The notes under the pieces are model-generated. The model searched no databases, was not told the origin of the DNA, and saw only the letters and a program-made list of their open reading frames with translations. A stretch of 64,000 nucleotides of DNA from NCBI GenBank assembly GCA_016192145.1, contig JACPUT010000008.1, forward strand, positions 62,001 through 126,000, read 5' to 3'. Shown here in pieces: positions 60,720-64,000 of the stretch. Source of the stretch: Acidobacteriota bacterium. GTDB lineage: Bacteria; Acidobacteriota; Holophagae; Holophagales; Holophagaceae. The position numbers and the translations under genes are program-made. Within the stretch, counting starts at the first letter, position 1. Each line of letters starts with the position of its first letter.

Positions 60720-61898
60720 ATGCGACCTGCCATTTGGCTTGCCCTTACTTCGTGCATGCCCCTCCTGCAGGCCCAGGAGGCCGCGCCCACCCTGCGGTCG
60801 GCCTGGGTGATGGCGGTGAGCGAGCAGGGCTCCATTCCCCAGGATTTGAAGGCGGAGGAATGGAAGGTGCAGGTGGCGGGGCGGGACATGCCCGTGAAGC
60901 AGGTCGAGGGGCCCGCCGTCACCGGCGGCTTCGCCCAGAACTGGGCCCTGGTTTTCGAACCGATCATGGATCCCACCTACCGCTTTAGCGCCTTCCAGGC
61001 CGCGGCCCAGTTCCTGGTGAACCTGCCTGAGGGCGATCGCGTGCTCATCGTGGCCCGGACCCGGGAGGGGCTCGTCCCGCTCACGCCGGGCCTGACCTTG
61101 GATCGCGCTGCCTGGGTTAAGGGGCTGGAGAAGCTGCCGGCCGCCCTATCCAACGAATTCAATGGGACCCCCGGGGTCATGGCCCCTTCTCTGGCCGAGC
61201 TGAAGGAACCCGAAGCTCCTTCGGTGCCGCTGGCGAAAGACGCCCTATTCGCGCAGCTCAAGGGCTTCATCGGTGGTCTGGCCAAAGCGCTCAAGGACAG
61301 CCCCTACCATCAGGTTGAACCCCGAGGCGTCAAACCCATCGAGCGTTTGGGGTTTGACTCGCCGAGCGGCGTCCGCGCCCGGCTGAACCTGATCGCCTCC
61401 GAGATGAAATCCCTGGAGCGCGTGCTCAATGCTCTGGGGAGCCTGCAGGGACCCAATCATTGCGTGGTGTTCTCCCGGAACGATGCGGATTCGTTCAACC
61501 ATCCCAGCGTCCGAGGGGCGATGAACAAGACGTTCACCCGGACGAGGGGGGATGAAGGAGGACCCGCGGAATCCGCGGAGTTGGCCAATCGGGAAATCAA
61601 AATCATGCAGGAATCCCTCCGGATGGTTTGCGCCGCCTCGGGGGTCACGCTCCACTCCGTGGCCGGGAACGGGATCGCCTTCAAGGGGAACCTGGGCAAT
61701 GTGGCCGAATCGAGCGGCGGCTTCGCCTTCACCTTCGACGCGCAACTTCCCATCCGCTTCGGGCAGGGGCTCCAGCTGTTCGGCAGCCGGTATCGCCTGA
61801 CGTGGGAGGAGCCCGCGGCTTCGGCCACGGGCCTTCAGGACCTCAGCATCAAGTCCACCCGGGCGGGTGTGAAGCTGATGGCCCCAGCCCAGCGCTGA
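60720..61898 (+). CDS. Exported VWFA-related protein
   Basis: A 392-residue protein from ATG 60720 (GGAG upstream) with signal RPAIWLALTSCMPLLQAQ. The middle half resembles the acidobacterial VWFA-related family: a Trp-rich opening (WVMAVSEQG), WALVFEPIMDPTYRFSAFQ, VNLPEGDRVLIVART and NHCVVFSRNDAD. The classical MIDAS motif DxSxS is not clear, so metal binding is doubtful. The end is beta-rich. Function unknown; 55 bases before the kinase gene on the same strand. Confidence 0.7.
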   Translation: MRPAIWLALTSCMPLLQAQEAAPTLRSAWVMAVSEQGSIPQDLKAEEWKVQVAGRDMPVKQVEGPAVTGGFAQNWALVFEPIMDPTYRFSAFQAAAQFLVNLPEGDRVLIVARTREGLVPLTPGLTLDRAAWVKGLEKLPAALSNEFNGTPGVMAPSLAELKEPEAPSVPLAKDALFAQLKGFIGGLAKALKDSPYHQVEPRGVKPIERLGFDSPSGVRARLNLIASEMKSLERVLNALGSLQGPNHCVVFSRNDADSFNHPSVRGAMNKTFTRTRGDEGGPAESAELANREIKIMQESLRMVCAASGVTLHSVAGNGIAFKGNLGNVAESSGGFAFTFDAQLPIRFGQGLQLFGSRYRLTWEEPAASATGLQDLSIKSTRAGVKLMAPAQR

Positions 61899-61953
61899 GG
61901 CCCCGGCCCACTCCCACGCATAACCCAAGTCCCCGGCCCCTCCTGCCGATCTC

Positions 61954-63720
61954 ATGGCGATGCCCGATCATTTGGGGAAATACCGCATTTTGCGACCGCT
62001 GGGCCAGGGGGCCATGGGGGAGGTGTTCCTCGCGGAGGACCCCGTGCTCGGCCGGGAAGTGGCCATCAAGACGATCCGCCCCGGGGGAACCTTCGGCGAG
62101 GACGCTTGGGCCCGCTTCCAGCACGAGGCGCGGGTCGTGGGGGGGCTCAACCACCCCCACATCGTGACCATCTACGACTTCGGGGATGACGGTGGCACCC
62201 ACTACCTGGTGATGGAGTTCGTGCCCGGCAAGGATCTGGAGAGGCTCGTCCAGGCGGGGCATCCGAAGGTGGCCCTCATCGAGCTGCTGGCCCAGGCCCT
62301 GGAAGGGCTGGCCGTGGCGCACGCCAAGGGCATCGTCCATCGGGATCTGAAGCCCGCCAACATCCTCGTGCGAACGGATGGCAAGCGGTGGCTGGCCAAG
62401 TTGACCGACTTCGGCGTGGCGAAGGTGGAGGGTACCTCGCTCACCCAGGATGGCTCCTTCATGGGCACCCTCCACTACATGGCGCCCGAGTACCTGGACA
62501 CGGGGAAGGCCAGCTCGAAATCGGATCTGTGGGCCTTCGGCGTGATGCTCTACGAGGTCATCAGCGCGGGCCGGAAGCCCTTCCCCGGGAACAGCCCCGG
62601 GCCCATCCTCGGAGGCATCCTCAAGGATCAGATGGCGCCCCTGGTGGCCACGGATTGGGCGGGGCTGCCCCAGGGCCTGAGGGCCGTGCTCAAGCAGTCC
62701 CTGGACAAGGATCCCCGGAAGCGCTTCGCGGATGCGGATGCCTTCGCGGATGCCCTGCGCCGGGTCCTGCGCGAGGGCGCCACCGCCAGCCAGGGCACCG
62801 CCGCGACGGGGCCCAAGGCGACCACCGATGCGGCGCCGGATTCCCGGGAGGCGCCACCCCCTTCCGCGGGCGAACCCGATGATGGCCCGGACACGGACCG
62901 CCTTCTGCGCGTGGGGAAGGGGGACGCCCGCTGGCTCAGCCTCCGGGTGGCCTTGCGGCAGGCGCCGGATGGCGCCCGGGTGATGGTCAAGCCAGGCACC
63001 TACATGGAAGCGCTCGTCGTGGAGCGGAGCATCACCCTGGTGGCCATGGGGGGCCCGGGCAGCGTCACCGTGGATGGGGGCCAGAACCCGGCGGTGATCT
63101 TGAAAGCAGGCACTCTCCGGCTGGAGGGCTTCAACCTCCGGTCCATCGGGGCCATGCCCTTGCTGCAGGAGGGGGGCGATCTGGAACTCCTGGATACCCA
63201 AGTGACGACGGGCCTCGAGGCGGGGATTGAAGCCCATGGGGGCACCCTGCGCCTGGAAGGCTGTGGCTTCGAGGGGGCCGCGGTGGGGTTGCGGATGGTT
63301 CAAGTACCCGCCCAGCTCACGAGGTGCACCTTCACCAGACTCGGTGGTGGAGGAATCGAAGCGGGTGGAGACATGGACCTTCAGCTCCAAGGCTGCTCGT
63401 TCAGCCAGTGCGCCTTCGCGGGCCTCATCGGGCTGGATGGGGCCCGGATCACGATCCAGGACTGCACCTTCGAGGCGTGTGAGGATGCGGGGGTCCACCT
63501 CGACCGGGGGAGTCAGGGCCTTTTCACTGCGTCGACCCTCCAGGCGGCACAAGGCTATGGCCTCTCCCTTGTGAAGGGAGCCACGGCCCGATTGGAAGGA
63601 TGCACCCTCAAGGGGAATGGGGCGGCACCCATCCTGCTGGGAAAAGGGGCCGGAGCACCGGAACTGGTGGCCTGTGTCGTGGAAGGCGCCACGGTGCGGG
63701 AGGAATCCGCTACAACCTGA
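61954..63720 (+). CDS. Hanks-type Ser/Thr protein kinase fused to a right-handed beta-helix
   Basis: A 588-residue protein. The kinase domain (about 9-270) is complete: GQGAMGEV glycine loop, Lys39 in EVAIK, HRDLKPANI with Asp at about 131, DFG, and APE in GTLHYMAPEYL. A Pro/Ala linker (275-310) joins a parallel beta-helix (about 320-585) with regular 23-residue turns such as TLRLEGFNLRSIGAM and ITIQDCTFEACEDAG. No membrane span separates the two, so the helix seems to be cytoplasmic. Beta-helices usually bind polysaccharides outside the cell; here it may be a protein- or polymer-sensing input. Stop overlaps the convergent gene by 11 bases. Confidence 0.92.
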   Translation: MAMPDHLGKYRILRPLGQGAMGEVFLAEDPVLGREVAIKTIRPGGTFGEDAWARFQHEARVVGGLNHPHIVTIYDFGDDGGTHYLVMEFVPGKDLERLVQAGHPKVALIELLAQALEGLAVAHAKGIVHRDLKPANILVRTDGKRWLAKLTDFGVAKVEGTSLTQDGSFMGTLHYMAPEYLDTGKASSKSDLWAFGVMLYEVISAGRKPFPGNSPGPILGGILKDQMAPLVATDWAGLPQGLRAVLKQSLDKDPRKRFADADAFADALRRVLREGATASQGTAATGPKATTDAAPDSREAPPPSAGEPDDGPDTDRLLRVGKGDARWLSLRVALRQAPDGARVMVKPGTYMEALVVERSITLVAMGGPGSVTVDGGQNPAVILKAGTLRLEGFNLRSIGAMPLLQEGGDLELLDTQVTTGLEAGIEAHGGTLRLEGCGFEGAAVGLRMVQVPAQLTRCTFTRLGGGGIEAGGDMDLQLQGCSFSQCAFAGLIGLDGARITIQDCTFEACEDAGVHLDRGSQGLFTASTLQAAQGYGLSLVKGATARLEGCTLKGNGAAPILLGKGAGAPELVACVVEGATVREESATT

Positions 63721-64000
63721 GGCCCAGCGCCGAGTCGAGCCTCCTCACCAGGGAACCGACCTGCTCACCCGCGTCGAAGGGCAGGGCGCCCTCCACCCCA
63801 TTGGCCAGCGTCTCGGGCGCGAGCACCACGTCCGCCGGAGGCAGCGAGGCGGCGGTGGGCGCCACCTTCAGCCGGAAATAACCCTCCCGGAGGAGTTCCA
63901 GCCGGAGCTTGTCGCGATCGGCCCCCTCGGGCATGAGCAGGCTCAGAGGCACGCACCGGCGCTTGAGCCGCAGGAGGTGGAGGGGTTGGCCTCCCACCGT
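63710..64000 (-). CDS. Protein of unknown function, 5' end outside the window
   Basis: A leftward frame that is open at the right edge and ends at 63710. About 96 C-terminal residues are visible, an alpha/beta region with DKLRLELLREGYFRLKV and ALPFDAGEQVGSLVRRL. No family is recognised. It overlaps the kinase gene end by 11 bases. Confidence 0.5.
   Translation of the reverse strand, partial: TVGGQPLHLLRLKRRCVPLSLLMPEGADRDKLRLELLREGYFRLKVAPTAASLPPADVVLAPETLANGVEGALPFDAGEQVGSLVRRLDSALGLRL

Overview
The window is high-G+C DNA from a Gram-negative bacterium. It encodes lipid A and Kdo enzymes (LpxB, KdsC), porin-like barrels, outer-membrane barrels and many Sec or Tat signal peptides. The gene mix (DUF1573 protein, VWFA-like secreted protein, FYDLN-acid protein, PilZ proteins, RsbU/RsbW/STAS module, Hanks kinase fused to a beta-helix) would suit an acidobacterium of the Holophaga/Geothrix kind. 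That assignment is inference from gene content; no rRNA or taxonomic marker was compared.

Layout. 1-8.5 kb: leftward surface genes, namely a cut-off membrane protein, a DUF1573 protein and a 2278-residue secreted mosaic protein (PA14, Ig-like, discoidin-like and LamG-like modules) that carries a recent internal duplication. 8.8-12.6 kb: a NarL-type response regulator divergent from a beta-propeller sensor kinase. 12.6-22.3 kb: an accessory block with a DUF2924 gene, a serine recombinase split into two overlapping genes, a 2176-residue helicase-nuclease and a divergent gene of unknown function. It ends at an initiator tRNA. 22.7-36.2 kb: mostly housekeeping and enzymes (MOSC protein, M1 peptidase, PyrF, radical SAM, amidase), with three PilZ proteins and a PurL-like protein that seems to have lost catalytic parts. 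36.3-42 kb: two secreted or anchored unknowns, an AraC regulator and two tandem paralogous porin-like genes. 42-47.7 kb: ATL protein, DUF2203 protein, LpxB, ketopantoate-reductase-like protein, KdsC, rhodanese and Hsp20. 47.8-54.3 kb: Cmk, RecQ, ClpP, trigger factor and two tRNAs. 54.4-64 kb: adenosine-deaminase-like protein, FYDLN-acid protein, a complete STAS/anti-sigma kinase/PP2C module, HtpX, a VWFA-like protein and a Ser/Thr kinase with a beta-helix tail.

How parts may work together. The 12.6-22.3 kb block looks like a mobile cassette beside a candidate anti-mobile-element (defence) helicase-nuclease and a possible partner. PilZ genes point to cyclic-di-GMP control. The STAS/RsbW/RsbU genes form one co-transcribed partner-switching module without a sigma factor in view. 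Trigger factor, ClpP, HtpX and Hsp20 are protein quality control genes.

The least expected non-coding signal lies at 49.4-52.4 kb. Three consecutive intergenic gaps (cmk/recQ, recQ leader gene/clpP, clpP/tig) each hold a different inverted repeat. In each, the arms are built from three or four copies of a 7-base unit spaced by 1-3 bases: CGCGGAG, CACCAAG and CGCGAAT. The sequences differ but the design is the same.
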